Shown here: piece by piece, positions 11,697-23,527 of the stretch | How the letters are laid out: the number at the start of each line of letters is the position of its first letter | Position numbering within the stretch: position 1 is the stretch's first letter | From: Saturnia japonica | Lineage: Eukaryota; Arthropoda; Insecta; Lepidoptera; Saturniidae | NCBI GenBank assembly: GCA_033032175.1 | Contig: CM065314.1 | Span: 496,001-560,000 of the forward strand | DNA length: 64,000 nucleotides | Reading direction: 5' to 3' | Program-made: the position numbers and the translations under genes | Notes under the pieces: model-generated | Databases searched by the model: none | The model's input: only the letters and a program-made list of their open reading frames with translations | What the model was told of the DNA's origin: nothing

Positions 11697-12266
11697 ATGG
11701 CCGAACACCAGCATTTTATTAACTTCATGTCATTACACATGCCATCGCTTAGCGATGAGTATATTAGCCGGGCACAGGTGGCAGATTCATTTCGCCCCGC
11801 CGCGACCAATCAGTACGTCGCTGCCGCGCACACCATCCTCTCCACCTCCGCTGCGATCTCAACCGTCGCGCCGCCGTCTACCCGGCACTCCGCCGCTCAA
11901 GTGCACCACCTCACGGAGCACATTACGTTTAACTTTACCGAGTTATATAAACCCCGCCGTACACTTGCAGTCTTTTTTGACGTTGCCAAGGCCTTTGATA
12001 AGGTCTGGCACGAAGGATTAGTCTACAAGTTGTACTATCGTGAAATCCACGATAGATTAGTTAAAATCATCCGCGATTACCTCACAGATCGCACCTTACG
12101 CTACAGAGTAGAAGGTGAATTATCCACGCCCCATCCTGTACGCTCAGGCGTCCTCCAAGATTCCATCCTGGCTCATAGCCTTTTCAATCTGTACGTCGGT
12201 GACCTACCTAGACTCCCCGAGGTCAAGGTAGGGCTATACGCTGACGATACGGTCGTATATGCCTCA
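11697..12266 (+). pseudogene. Jockey-type reverse transcriptase, N-terminal part
   Basis: A 190-codon frame. Residues around 75-120 read HHLTEHITFNF...RTLAVFFDVAKAFDKVWHEG, the RT motif with the first catalytic aspartate (FFDVAKAFD). The frame continues through RVEGELSTPHPVRSGVLQDS (motif B region; families normally have GVPQGS, so the PQ pair is altered to LQ) to VGLYADDTVVYAS, the YADD active-site box. A stop right after the YADD segment (tga at 12267-12269) breaks the ORF. The C-terminal half continues in another frame from about 12336. About 70 residues of degenerate sequence precede the RT motifs; the endonuclease is absent. Confidence 0.85.
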
Positions 12267-12335
12267 TGAAGGAATAGATTCCACCTCAAACGTAGAGTCT
12301 GGCGAATAGCCGTCAATCCCGCGAAGAGCGCCGCT

Positions 12336-13025
12336 ATGCTCTTTGACGTAGATTTCTCACGGTTGCCGAAGAGGCTCAAACCTCTTGAACCCTTCGGTAA
12401 TCCGATTCCCTGGGTAAAGGAGACCAAATATCTAGGCGTAATCCTAGATATTAGGCTCTCCTTTAGACCCCATATCCGTATAGTCAGGAACAGGGCCACC
12501 TGGGTCCTGAGCCGTTTGCATCCTCTGTCATGTCCGGTAAGCAAAATGTCCACGAGACACAAGCTTACGCTCTACAAGATGTGTATCTGTCCGATTATGA
12601 CGTATAGTTGCGCCGCTTTCGTCCATATGTCAGCATTGAATTTTAAACGGTTACAAACCATCCAGAATAGGATTCTTTACTGTCTCACCGGGGCCTCTAG
12701 GTATATTCGAAGTGAAGATATCCATAGAGATATGCATCTTCCTTCGATCCATGCTTACGCTAGACATCTCTCTCGTTCGTACTTCGACACCTCGTCGAAT
12801 CACGCGAATCCGTTGATTAAAGCAGCTGCTACATATGTACCGGACCCCACTGGCCCCCGGCATAAACGTCGTCCAACAGCAAATTCGTATTATTCATCCG
12901 TCTATCTAAACAGAGCGTGTCAGCGCCAACGCCCGCGTAACTACCGTTCTCTCCGCAGAGGACGGGCGGTCAACTTCGATCCCGCATACCCCCAACGTCC
13001 ACCCTCTCCAGCGGTAACCCAAGCC
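12336..13025 (+). pseudogene. Jockey-type reverse transcriptase, C-terminal part
   Basis: A 230-codon frame that continues the RT after a stop and frame change: KETKYLGVILDIRLSFRPHI is the usual block after YADD, followed by YKMCICPIMTYSCAAF, FKRLQTIQNRILYCLTGAS and RSEDIHRDMHLPSI, the standard thumb/C-terminal signature of Jockey elements. The tail is basic and proline-rich. It ends just before the 3' UTR. The element would need repair of the break near 12270-12336 to be translated in one piece, so it is a pseudogene. Confidence 0.85.
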
Positions 13026-14002
13026 TAGGTGCGTTCCTTGGTGTGAAGCCCTTGGGTCAGGCAACCGCCCGCGTGATATAAGTGACGCTATACGTGCAAT
13101 ACTTAGCTACCGACATACAAACATCACACACATATGTTACATACGTGCACACCTCACAGGTACATAGGTTCTGTAAGGAACCTTTTTTTTCTTTTTTTGT
13201 GCTAGTTAGTGTAGAAATCTTTTCCGATCACTAAATACACATACGCATGTTTCCTTTCTTCCTCCCAGGAAGAGGGGAACATGCATATGAGTATATGTTA
13301 GTTAGCTCGAATTTACGAATAGGGAATTAGTCAGATCGTGACTTATTTGCAATCGCGACAACCGCCCAAGCCGAGGTCCGGGCACTTTGGCACCCTTGTG
13401 CGCGAGTTTTCCAAAAAAACTTTCGCGGCTGAGTGCCCTAAGCGCTCGCCCCCAAGTCCGGTGAAGCTTTGAAAGCCGTCAGAGGCTCCAGTGCCCCTAA
13501 GTCTAACGGTATAGCCAGTTCTAAATAAAAAAACAGAGTTTGGCTCTGTACCCGATTAACGGAAATAGGCTCACCCCCTATTACATGGGACCTCAAACTT
13601 ACACGGCGAATTGTTGGTGTACATTAGTACACATCTGCTTCGGGGATACAGGCGTGATAGTATGTTATGTTATGTTAAAAACTAATAATGAAATACCATT
13701 TTTGTAATTTTAAAAGTGGAAAATATATACAAATAATACTTTACAAATATTTTACAAAATAAATGTAATTCAGTCTAATAGGTCTTTGTTAAATGCTATT
13801 AAACTGATACTTTAGGTTAGAATTGATTTTTATAACTTTATTTTTCCTTTCTAAGTATGTAATGACTAGGGTTGTCAACATTTTTTCAGCGGAATATAGT
13901 ATTTTTCAGAAAAGGGTTTAGGTATAGGCAGGCGACGACTACCAATGAAAAATATAAATAAGGAAATCTCATCTGTCCTAGGCCATTACATTAGCATTAA
14001 AT

Positions 14003-14090
14003 AATCGAGAGCGGGGTTAGCAGGATTCACACGTCTGCCTGATCGATGGAATTCTGTAGTCCACGCGAACGAAGTCACGGACACAGCTAG
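14003..14090 (+). mobile_element. 3'-end fragment of Helitron-like family H
   Basis: Ends gtagtccacgcgaacgaag followed by tcacggacacagCTAG and T, the 3' terminus of family H (copies at 23094-23516, 31354-31872, 53696-54204, 55035-55563, 56445-56815). The 5' part is missing. The surrounding 13677-14554 shows no gene; 14180-14350 resembles decayed repeat sequence. Confidence 0.6.
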
Positions 14091-14554
14091 TAGTACATAT
14101 AATAGTTACTGGATAATTAGTAAAATTACAAACATTTTTACTTAAAAAAAACGAAAAATACAATATTTGGGTACCTATATTATTTTATGTATCGAAGAGA
14201 CAGAGCTGCGCCCGGTCTCTAAATAAAAGAAAAACACCTATCTAGATAAACTCGGAATGTAAAACATTATCTGAATACAAAATTTCATCAAAATCGTTGG
14301 AGCCATTTCCAAGAAACCAATTACATGTATATATCTATATACAAGAATTGTTCACATAATGGTAATAGATTTTCCTTTGCAAAACAGTCACTTTTATATC
14401 TAATTACGCTTTGGTTATTACATGGTATTTGCAACTGGCTGAAACTTATGATAAAGTCCATTTAATTCCATCTCTCTGCGGTTAACGCTGTCAGTGGGTT
14501 TTTCAGACACTATATTTAGCATAAATCTAAATTAATCAGGTTATATTCAGTACA

Positions 14555-14555
14555 A

Positions 14556-14607
<52 letters not shown>
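14555..14607. repeat. (AT)n microsatellite
   Basis: An uninterrupted AT/TA dinucleotide run of about 50 bp. Likely to vary in length and to be prone to assembly or PCR slippage. Confidence 0.95.
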
Positions 14608-14609
<2 letters not shown>

Positions 14610-14801
14610 TTTTTTAATTAAGCAGGTCTATTAAATATTAAATTCCACTTTACATACTTACATTTTGCAAAAGTAAGTGGAATTTATTTTGGTCATTATT
14701 TACGTAGGCCGTTACAGGCAGATAGCACATATGAAAATGATCTCGTATTGCTATCATGTTCTAACACAAGCGTATATACTATGCTGATCATTCTCACGCA
14801 A

Positions 14802-15091
14802 TTAGCGATCGCCTTAAGCTTGAAATTCGACCAGCGACTTTTTGATCATAGACTATTTTCTGTTTGACATTTGTTTGAGGCGTCTAAGTTCAATGGCACT
14901 TGTCGATTTAGGATTGGCAGTATTAATTTATTTTATTTAATATATTAGTAACAAATATTATAGATAAATTTTAGCTTTTTACACTCCATCTCCATATAAA
15001 CATTAACCATGCCAAATCTCACAGCCTTCCGTGCACGCAAAACGCTTAAAAAGGAACCGAAAGCTTTTGCTTTACGTGTTAATTTGGTCCA
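14802..15091 (-). mobile_element. Helitron-like element, family D, copy 2
   Basis: Minus-strand element. Its 3' end reads GGCGATCGCTAA followed by T, a permitted CTRR variant, and internal words match family D (gtcgctggtcgaatttcaag, catggttaatgttt, aaagcttttgc). The 5' end near 15091 is worn (tacgtgttaat in place of tacgtgaag). Some central sequence is missing relative to the copy at 36764. The 67-codon ORF across it (15009-15212) is a chance frame. Confidence 0.65.
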
Positions 15092-15852
15092 ACTTCAATC
15101 TATAAGCGGTAGGTACGACGTAGTTACAAAGAAACGGGAAAGTTGCCGAAAACGAATTTATAGTACACTTGACTCAATGGTTACGTTTATTGTACCTGGA
15201 CATAACTCGTAAAACAAAGAAAGAAATACGACCCTTAACCCTAGTAAGTATATTCCGTTATTGGGCTCGTCTTACTCAACCTATTGACGATCTGGAACTA
15301 AACTAAATCTATGAGTTGGGCCAATAGGGCGTTATTTGGCAGCCAAAATTAAAAAAAAAAACAAAAAACGTCGCAATCTAAAATAATTACCAAAAAACAT
15401 TATCTTTGTGTTTATGGAAATAAATTATAAAAATTCATCGTTCATTATTACGGCGTACTATGTGATCACGTGTTGTAAAAAATTTAAAATAAAAAAAAAA
15501 ACTCAAAAATCTGGTTTTCTAAGCATCACGTGTCGAACACCGCGATTCAAAATGGCGGACGCGAATTAACTCTATAGTTTGTTATATTACCTGATGTTTT
15601 CCAAGGTTGTAGTACCTATATAAAAAAGCAAAAAGCAATTATAATAATGTCCGTATATTATGATGGATCATTTTGAAATTTTGGTGTGGAATGATTATTT
15701 CGATGTTGTTTTGATGCAAATTATTAACAATAATTTTGTACTACAATTTAATACAATCACATCAAATTACGAATACGATTAATAATCTACTACAATAATA
15801 ATCGCTACACTGAAAATCTTTCCTACTACAATAATAAATTAAAAAAAAAAAA
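15092..15852. other. AT-rich, no feature recognised
   Basis: No gene. Contains a short island reading aaaatggcggacgcgaatta at about 15549, otherwise AT-rich sequence. Confidence 0.4.
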
Positions 15853-16113
15853 TACATACATACTATCACGCCTGTATCTCCGAAGGGTTAGACAGAGGTG
15901 TACTAATGTACACCAACAGTTCACCGGGTATGTTTTTATGGCCCATGTAATAAAGGGCGAGCCTATTGCCATTAATCGGCACAAAGCCAAACTCCGAGTT
16001 GCTACTGAGAATTTCATAGGAAAAACCCAATAAAACTTTGTTTGACCTGGGAATCGAATCCAGGACCTCGACTATAGCAGTCGTGCGTACGACCACTAGG
16101 CTAATGAGGCACC
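15853..16113 (-). mobile_element. tRNA-derived SINE, family A, copy 3
   Basis: Full-length looking copy on the minus strand. Head at 16113-16040 (plus text gaccactaggctaatgaggc for the A box and gggaatcgaatccagg for the B box) and tail at about 15870 (cgcctgtatctccgaagg). The body is nearly collinear with the copy at 59434-59688. ORFs on both strands here are by-products of the repeat. Confidence 0.85.
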
Positions 16114-18399
16114 AAACCCAGTGATAGGTCCGTCATAGTGACTCTTTTGACTTGTCGCATTTCGGGATCAGCTAGTATGTATCCAGCTGCTGAGAGGCAA
16201 GCTGATCAGCATGAGAACGGAGATCGTCGATTTATCGAATGTTGTCCTGACTTTAGTATATCACAGTATGCCATACAGCCAACATTGTACCGTAGAATAA
16301 TTTTTTTAATCATTACTGAACGAACTATGGGCAATTTTCTCCATTGTATAGAATTGTATCACGTTATAACACTGAATTTAAAAAGTCAGATCTAGATCAG
16401 TCCTAGAGTACATCTCCTCGAATAGCCTTGAAAAATATAAATATGGCGAAAGTATGTAAAATGTAATCTAAGATATTGATTTTTTTTTCGAGATATAGTT
16501 AATAGTCTTCTACTTTTAGCTCTGAAAAAAACTGAATAGTATGTACTTGAAATGCCTAAAAAAATGCCGGACCCCCCAATTCACTTAAGCATGCAGTGTT
16601 ACCTTCACCAGGTCGTGGGTACACCTTGCAGCGAGTCTCACCACGCTGCATCTTCCGATATTTGATCGCTACCCGTGAACTCTTCGCCCCATCGATCATC
16701 CGTTCTACGAGCAATGTGCTTCGCCTACTGCCACTTATGATTTTCAAGCTATGAAAAGTGACCACTTTAGAAATGTGAGGGTTTGGGAAGCACGTACTGC
16801 GGCTTGAGCCAACGGACAGTTTGATATACATTGGCTGATCATGATATGAGAGAATATGTTTAGTTATAACAAAAATTACACAAAGTGCATTCTGCCTATC
16901 CCCTAGTTTATAGTTTAATGATGCATTGGAGCATGGCGCGGGGCGCGGGTGCGTACGCGATCACACCGGTTCCAAAGATACCACTTCGTCACAGTTTCCA
17001 AGAAATCAATATTAGTCAACGTGCCATTCAGTAAATGTGATTCCTCATATGTGAGAGTAATTTTGTGCAATCTGGTAACATACTAAACACAAACAAGTTA
17101 AATTATTAAAAAGGACACAAAAAAAACCGACTGCAATATACTGTAAAGACTGCAAAAAAGTTTTTTTTTGTATTTCTGCTATTTATTTTATTCCCAGATG
17201 TCGCATATAAATATTATGTAGCCTATGTTACTCCCACTAATAAGACGAATCTAACAACAACTCGTAAGCTAAAATCCCTTAAGCCGTTTAGGCTGTAGAG
17301 CGTGCTTAAGAAATATACATACATACCTATATATATACTTTTTACCTCGTTTTTCGCAGTCGGGTAAAAACTGGTTTATTTTTGCGATGATTTTCATGGG
17401 CCAGCTCGATTCCAAACTGAATGTAGGTTGTACTATGGACATATATATGACTCAAATAAATATTTATTATACATTCGAGTAAGTCAGTCTTATGCGAAAA
17501 TCGAACCTGCGACCTCTCAACTCACCAGTTCGAATGACTTGTTTTAATAAATAATTAGTAATAGATTTTGATAGCAATGTCGCATGATGTAAATTGTGAA
17601 CCAAATGGTCGAAAACAAGGAGGGGGACTGGCCCTTATGTGTAACTGTCGGAACGATTACATATCACATTAGTCTCAGTCATGTAAAGGTGCTTGGCTAC
17701 ATATTTTCAACTTGAGGGTAGTAGCTAACTTTACTACAATTACGTGACAAAATAAGTCTTAACAGGTTCTTAACAAAAAACTTAAATAATTTAATGCGTC
17801 AAGAAAAATAAAACATAATTTTATTGAATAATGAAAAATACTATTTAAAAAAAACGAACAATATATATATATATATATTTTTTTTTTGTTTTTTTTTGGT
17901 TTTTGGTTTTAAATAAACAACACAATCCGAGTAATATGTTATTTACATGTTTGTAAAAATGTTATCGGCTACAAGGTTATTGCTTATGTTCGAAGAGTAA
18001 ACTCCAAATATACTTCGGTTGTAAACAGCGTAAAAGGCAAGTAGTAAAACTACATTTCCAGAAACAAAAACAAAAAAAAAATCCCTATACCGCCTGAGTA
18101 CGGTCGGCAGAAAATATTTACCTCTTCCACTATACTCTTCTCAGTCAATGTATCCATTCCCCCTTTAAACATAACTTAACTAAGCATTTAATTGAATATA
18201 TATAAAAAAACAACTGATATTAAAAATGTTTGGCCCCCATTTACGTTTTCTATTGCAGGAAATCGTAATATATTCAAATTATTCCGTTTTATTAAACCTG
18301 TTATCATGCCATATTCTGTATTTCGAACTAATGTATCTAGGGCAACTAAAATGTTTCTTTTTTGTAACATATTTATAAAATACAATTGTTTTGTTTTGA
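16114..18399. other. No gene; scattered repeat-like sequence
   Basis: 16556-16831 is GC-richer and open on the minus strand for 91 codons, but I recognise no domain. It may be old retroelement sequence. The segment 17100-17560 (aaaaaaaccgactgcaatat, ttcgcagtcgggtaaaaac) looks like a known type of lepidopteran dispersed repeat. A short (TA)n run is at about 17861-17878. Confidence 0.35.
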
Positions 18400-18487
18400 A
18401 GAGCCCCTAAACCTACACCTGGGTCGAAAGTCCCGGGGGTTTTTCTTCTCTCTGCCACACTATGGCCCCGGCACCCACACGGTGAAT
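18400..18487 (-). repeat. Dispersed repeat, family K, inverted copy
   Basis: Reverse complement matches 24142-24237: ttcaccgtg, gggtgccgg, gtgtggcaga and caggtgtaggttta occur in the same order in both. At 24142 the same block lies 170 bp upstream of an RTE tail, so it may be part of an RTE-type or other retroelement. The origin is uncertain. Confidence 0.6.
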
Positions 18488-19104
18488 ACATGGAATGCTT
18501 AAGATGTTTGTCTCTGCTACTAAGTAATTTATTTTTTAGAAATATTGTAATTATTTAAAAACAATTTAACAATTGAGGCGAGTGTGGAGTTTCTCATTTA
18601 TCAAAGAAGAACCAATCAGGTACGATATAAACATATACTAACATAAAATAAATAATAAAAAACTTTGTGAAAAGGAGACAAATACAATGAGTATTTAAGC
18701 TTAACGAAATATATTATTTTCTTTCGAGTTATATAATATTAGTTCAGTTTTGCCCTTTAGTAAAGTTTTGTAACTTTACTAATAACTTTCTAGTGCTCGT
18801 CTGCCAAATGCTGCTTCGGCAGCCGTATATGAAATCTAGCTCTCTGTTTTTAGGATTAAATTATAATAATCAACTTTAGGAAAAAATAGAGCAGGTCTTT
18901 TGGATCTATACAAACGTATTCCTCTTTCTTATACATGGATAATCGCACTGGAACAAATATCTGTTATGCCATACAGGCCATAATATTTACCACTGGCCTG
19001 TTTTTATGTTCGATATTTTTTCCTAAATTAATTATTATAAGAACTATAAGCCTTCTAAAGGTACACAAATGTCTATTTACACCGCCGCTATCAGTCTCTA
19101 GCAA
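18488..19104. other. No feature recognised
   Basis: AT-rich sequence, possibly including decayed 3' mariner sequence near its right end. No ORF supported. Confidence 0.35.
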
Positions 19105-19676
19105 AAAACTTAGCATACACACAGCATCACCTTATTTCGAGTTAGCCTAGGTTTAGCCACAGTCTGTGAAGCCTGGCCAACCTTTTTCGCACGTTTTTGT
19201 CGTAAGTGATCCACTTTTCGTCGCCAGTTATCAATTTATTCAAAAACGGCTCGGTTTCATTACGTCTCAATAATGAATCGCAAATGAGTACACGGTTCAT
19301 TAGGTTTCTTTCAGTGAGCTCGTGTGGCACCCAAATATCGAGCTTTTTGATATAGCCAGCTTTCTTCAAATGGGTTAAAACTGTTTTGTGGTCAATTTCC
19401 AGTTCTTTAGCTACATCGTAACTATTAATATTCTGATCTTGCTCCACTTTTTCAAAAATGGCGTCCATTTTATTCGTAACATGGCAACCAGAGCGAGGTG
19501 CATTTTTAACATCAAAATTTCCGGACTGAAAACGTTTCAACCGACTTTGTGCTACTCTTACTGACACTTCATTAGTTCCATAAACATAACAAATTTTTTT
19601 GACTGCTTTACTTGCATTTTTGCCTTTTTGTAATAATATTTTAAAATGTATCGAATTTCTTCATTAGTTCACTCAT
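19105..19676 (-). pseudogene. mariner-family transposase, 5' part, frameshifted
   Basis: Minus-strand relic of a mariner (Tc1/mariner superfamily) transposase, most like the cecropia/irritans types. The start region near 19676 is frameshifted. Then KGKNASKAVKKICYVYGT and SVRVAQSRLKRFQSGNFDVK lead into NAPRSG, a helix-turn-helix region (YDVAKELEIDHKTVLTHLKK), the WVPHEL signature and LITGDEKWITYD, which holds the first catalytic aspartate. A further frameshift follows (RKR, then ...ASQTVAKPRLT in another frame), then VMLCVC with a stop at the expected tryptophan. The second and third catalytic aspartates are not recognisable. I could not identify terminal inverted repeats. Dead copy. Confidence 0.85.
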
Positions 19677-19690
19677 TTTTACAAAAAGAA

Positions 19691-20830
19691 AAACCTATGA
19701 AAAATAGCGCGAAGCAATTTTTTTAAATTTTTAATGTAACCATTTTAATGTTACCAAAACCAGCCAGATACAAATAGTACAACTAAAGAAATTTTATAAC
19801 AAGTTTATACCTACATTATGCGAAAACAGTTTTTCCCAGACCTAATATATTAACTTCATTGTCTCTAAGCATTAAATACATGTAAAGTTGATAGCGCGCG
19901 CCATTATTACATAATACTACTACTGTGTGGATAAAAAAATGACGCTGCGGTATCCGTCCGAGTAAAATTACAATAAATGAAATAAATACGTTTTGTCACA
20001 CCTATATACTACTTGAAAAGTCATTTTATGAATTATATTTGACAGTTTGGTTTTTTTTTTAACCATTCAGTACACATGGAGGCATTTAATTTTTTATTTT
20101 TTTACTAAAACATGTTTAAAAAAGCTACATTAGTCTCAGCTGATGTTAAACGTTTACATTTGTATTTTTTCCCAATAAACCTAATTATTATTGTGAGTTG
20201 AAACGAGATGAAACGAAAAAGCGACATTAAAAAGAAACAATAACATACATCTATAGGATTTAGTACAACAATATTTACAGTACGAGTGGTCGATAGTTCA
20301 AATCCCGATGATTTTGAATGTTTAAAAAGAACCTATAAACAATATATTTTTATGTTTTCTGAAGATTCCACGTCTACCGCGTGTCAACGGCACACATGTT
20401 TTTGTTTATTCCATAGAAACATTTTCTGGTTTGTATCGAAGCACTATTTTAGTGGCTTTAGGCAGTGAATATACGAGACGCGTATCACGTGGTTATTCCC
20501 CAGCGAGATCGCTTGTAGCGGGTTTTTCTAAAGGCAATGTGTTTCCCTTACACACAAAAGTCAAATGCACATTAATTATGCAATCGGTCGACGAACTACG
20601 TATTTCGGATTTACGGTAAGTATGTACTAATCTTAGTACCTAATCATAAATCAGAGACTCTGTTATACCTGTTATAAATCAAAGCCTAGGTACAGATGGC
20701 CCGCGAGAGCCGAACGCGGTTTGTTTCAGGTTGACCAATTAAATATAAAATATTAAAGAAGTGGTGCATGACCATAGTTATTCAATCTATGTCCACAAAC
20801 CATATAGAAGGTAGGTAGAGGTAGGACACA
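19691..20830. other. AT-rich, no feature recognised
   Basis: No domain in the short ORFs at 20286-20468 and 20431-20619. No matched repeats. It may include the decayed 5' end of the mariner element. Confidence 0.35.
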
Positions 20831-21300
20831 GAGAAAACTGCGTGGTAGAGTCTGGCATTTTGTGACGTCACAGTTTTAGTCAAAACTGGTTTTACTAAAT
20901 CAAATAAATTCTTTCAAATTTGAGTAATAATAATACGCATATTAATAGTTGTACATAAATTCGATATTTTTTTGCTTTGTACTTCGTTTAAATCGTATCT
21001 ATGTAAAGAGGGAGTATAAAGAAAGGTAGGGCACATAGACATTTTCGAGATTTTTTTCTACTCGAGGCAGTCCGACTGGTGGAATACCTCCACCACCCTA
21101 GAGAAGATCACAGCCAAATAACCTTGTATTGTGTTCCTGCAGTGAGAAGACTTTCTTGAGCTCTTTGAGGTAGGGGGGTTCAAGGTCGGGAGCGCGCTAG
21201 TGACACCTATAGTATTACAAGGGTCTTTAGGCCACAGTAGCCGCTAGTCGCTTACCATCAGGCGGGCTGCATGCTTGTTTGTCAACTTAATTTGTATAAA
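20831..21300 (+). repeat. Dispersed retroelement, family B, long copy 3
   Basis: Collinear with 7399-7880: aactgcgtggtagagtctgg, tgacgtcaca, ttactaaatcaaat, then ggcagtccgactggtggaat, gccaaataacct and the tail cttaccatcaggcgggctgc. No coding capacity. Confidence 0.75.
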
Positions 21301-22149
21301 AAAAGTGTGTCGTATTATGATTATGCTGCACATCTATACCTTACTTAAATATTAACTTTAAATGCTTGAACCTGAAACATGACTGATGTAACAAGTAGTT
21401 AATATGACATAAAAATTCCCTCAATACAATTTCGGTTCTTAGTATTAAATGATTTTACCTTAAAGTAATGTCACCAAGCAAAGTTATTTAAGTCTGCCGT
21501 TAGAAAGACACGTCATGGTGACAGGAATCTGTAAAACTCACCTCAATATAAAAAGCTCAAGAGTTTATTTCTGTTATTTTTATAGCTTATTTATTGAGGA
21601 AGGTTAAAACCTCATCCTATGACAGTAAGAAGCGAAGCAGTGATCATGAAAGCACGAGAAGTGAGAACAAAAATACATTTGCGCGGTTAAAAATTTGTCA
21701 AAATTGAATATGGGTGTAACCGTAGGGCATAGCTAGTTTTATTATAAACGTGGGCAAAATATTCCAGTTTTTTTTTCATTTAAACAACAATTTCAGCAAT
21801 TAATTTTCTTTCTTATCGACTTCAAAAATAGGAGGATGTTTTCAATACGTATGTATTTTGTTTTTATTGATTTTAAGTCATAACTTCTTTGGTTGATCCT
21901 TTTTTTTTTGCATATGGGATACCTGAAGGGTGGTCCCATTTTAATTTCATTGGCATTGGACCTTGAACCAGAAAATTCCTCAAAATAATTGTGGTTGGTT
22001 TTTTTTGGAGAAATTTTCTTGTAAAAGACCAATAAAAGGTTTTAAGGTAATAATAGTGTTGGGTTCTACAATAAAGTTCCAAAGAACATTACCGATTTGC
22101 CGCATAATAATTAGTCCGACGATAACGTTAAGCAAGGGTTACTGTTAAA
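21301..22149. other. Unassigned; one end resembling ...CTAG|T elements
   Basis: At about 21700-21740 the text gggtgtaaccgtagggcata followed by gctagtttt resembles the 3' ends of families H and L, so a decayed non-coding element may end there. The rest is AT-rich without genes. Confidence 0.35.
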
Positions 22150-22388
22150 AGATAGATAGGGTGTATCATTATGTGGATTATAGTAATGTCAAGTAATGCC
22201 CCCCTCTCTTTACATCCACTAAAAACATATTTATTAACTAATAGCATTATTTATAAAGTAAAAATAGATAAACCCGATCGAGCTTCTGGCTGGCTTTTTT
22301 CGATGGCCGTGTTTTATTTTTGAAACCGGTGATAGTATTTTAATGTTCATAAATAACTTCTCAGGGCCTACGTTAAATATTTAGATTT
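22150..22388 (+). mobile_element. LINE family C 3' UTR, copy 2
   Basis: Contains gatagggtgtatcattatgtgg, ctctttacatccact, aaacccgatcgagcttc and ctcagggcctacgttaaat, in the same order as 28203-28560. It is only the non-coding tail of the LINE; no ORF remains. It is followed at once by an inverted family B tail. Confidence 0.65.
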
Positions 22389-22391
22389 CCA

Positions 22392-22620
22392 TATGATAAA
22401 AATAACTTGGAAAACAAGCATACGGCCCGCCAGATGGTAGGCGTCTACCGCAGCCCATGGCTGATTTTAAACCCCTCTCACCCCAAGAACACAACACAAG
22501 GTTACATTTTTGACTGCGAACTTCTGTAGGGTGAAGGTATTCTACCAGTTGGACTACCTCTAATAGAGATATATCTCCAAAGAAAATTATCTGAACCCTT
22601 TTTCTCTTTGAAACCCCCAT
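22392..22620 (-). repeat. Dispersed retroelement tail, family B, inverted copy
   Basis: Plus-strand text aaacaagcatacggcccgcc, gaacacaacacaaggtta and ctaccagttggactacctc is the reverse complement of the family B tail. The 79-codon ORF on the minus strand is a repeat by-product. Confidence 0.7.
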
Positions 22621-23093
22621 TCCCCGAGAAGCTCTTAATGAATTTGAGTTGTAACGTTTAATAATAGAAATAACATACGTAACATAACATAGCCCAAAAA
22701 TTTCAGTTAAATCGGTTGGCGATAACTGTTTTAAAATATAATTGCAAGATTTGACTTACTACCAAGAAAAGTTAAACAAAAGCTTGTAATAAACATTCCC
22801 AGCGCCAGTCAGTCTGTCTTTGTTACATATATTCTACAAAAATGATTCACGAATTATTGTACCATTGTACATTAAGTATTTTACGGCATTTAGGACGATA
22901 TTGTGAATGGCTGCGGTTTTTCATAGCAAGACAGTGTTGCTACGAATACCTATGTTAAATTACGTTAATTAATAAATCTCAGACAGACAGGCTTCGCGAC
23001 GCGACGCGACGTACTCATATAAATGTTAATAGTAAGCCAAGAGGCCATAAGTTCAATCCTTGCGTATAACGGTCAAGTGGGAGAATTGGTGGC
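22621..23093. other. No feature recognised
   Basis: Contains a short gcgacgcgacgcgacg run at about 22996-23011, otherwise AT-rich with no gene. Confidence 0.4.
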
Positions 23094-23516
23094 CCAAAAA
23101 TCCCATTTAAAAAAAATTTGTCTGTCTGTTTGTTCCGGGTAATATCCGAAACGGTTGGACCAATTTTGACGGGACTTTACTGGTAGATAGCTGAATTTAT
23201 AGGGAGTAACTTAGGCTACTTTAATTCTAGAAAAATAATTAGGGTTCCGCACAAATAAATAAAAAAATGGTCATGGTGAATCAATTCGGGTGCTTAAGTG
23301 GCTTATGCTGAGTAAACCATAAGTGATATAGCAAATGAATGTACTATATAATTATAGGCATTGAAAAGACCTACAAAAAGTCCGGGAGAGTATATATCAA
23401 TCTTCTAAGGAACACCCACAATAAGTATTTTTGTTTTTAAAATTGCCGGAAGCGGAGGAGCAAGATTCGCGCGGGCATTCTGTAGTCCACGTGAGCGAAG
23501 CCACGGGCACAGCTAG
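23094..23516 (+). mobile_element. Helitron-like element, family H, 5'-truncated copy
   Basis: Matches family H from the tgtctgtttgttccgggtaa block through ttaggctactttaattctag, gggttccgcacaaataaata and gaacacccacaataagtatt to the 3' end cacgtgagcgaagccacggg-CACAGCTAG|T. The hairpin cgtg-a-gc-gaa-gc-cacg lies a few bases before CTAG. The usual TC start is missing. A family D element begins only about 12 bp further right. Confidence 0.75.
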
Positions 23517-23527
23517 TAAATAAATAA

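Larger units (their letters stand above)
10917..13535 (+). mobile_element. Jockey-type LINE inserted in the SINE, degenerate
   Basis: About 2.6 kb bounded by a 9-bp target-site duplication, gagtttggc (10908-10916 and 13536-13544), with an A-rich end (aaataaaaaaaca). It has a 5' UTR-like GC-rich start and a 3' UTR from about 13030. Between them are two RT-bearing frames, listed separately. A full-length Jockey is usually 4.5-5 kb with a gag-like ORF1 and an endonuclease before the RT. I see neither here, so this copy looks internally deleted although its two ends are present. The last 110 bp recur as short, truncated copies at 27135-27270 (minus) and 40434-40547 (plus). Confidence 0.85.
10790..13682 (+). 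mobile_element. SINE family A split by a LINE insertion
   Basis: The left part (10800-10916) has the tRNA-like head (cctagtggttataagcgcga, ggtcgattccc) and body up to cagctcggagtttggc. The right part (13536-13676) resumes with gagtttggctctgtacccga and runs to the usual tail ggggatacaggcgtgatag. The joined halves match uninterrupted copies such as 59434-59688. The gap is filled by a 2.6-kb LINE. The outer flanks carry an 8-bp candidate target duplication, ttaaaaac, at 10790-10797 and 13675-13682; it is A-rich, so only moderately convincing. Confidence 0.85.

Noticed and set aside
16556..16831. 91-codon minus-strand ORF
   Set aside because: GC-richer and possibly old retroelement sequence, but no motif I could name.
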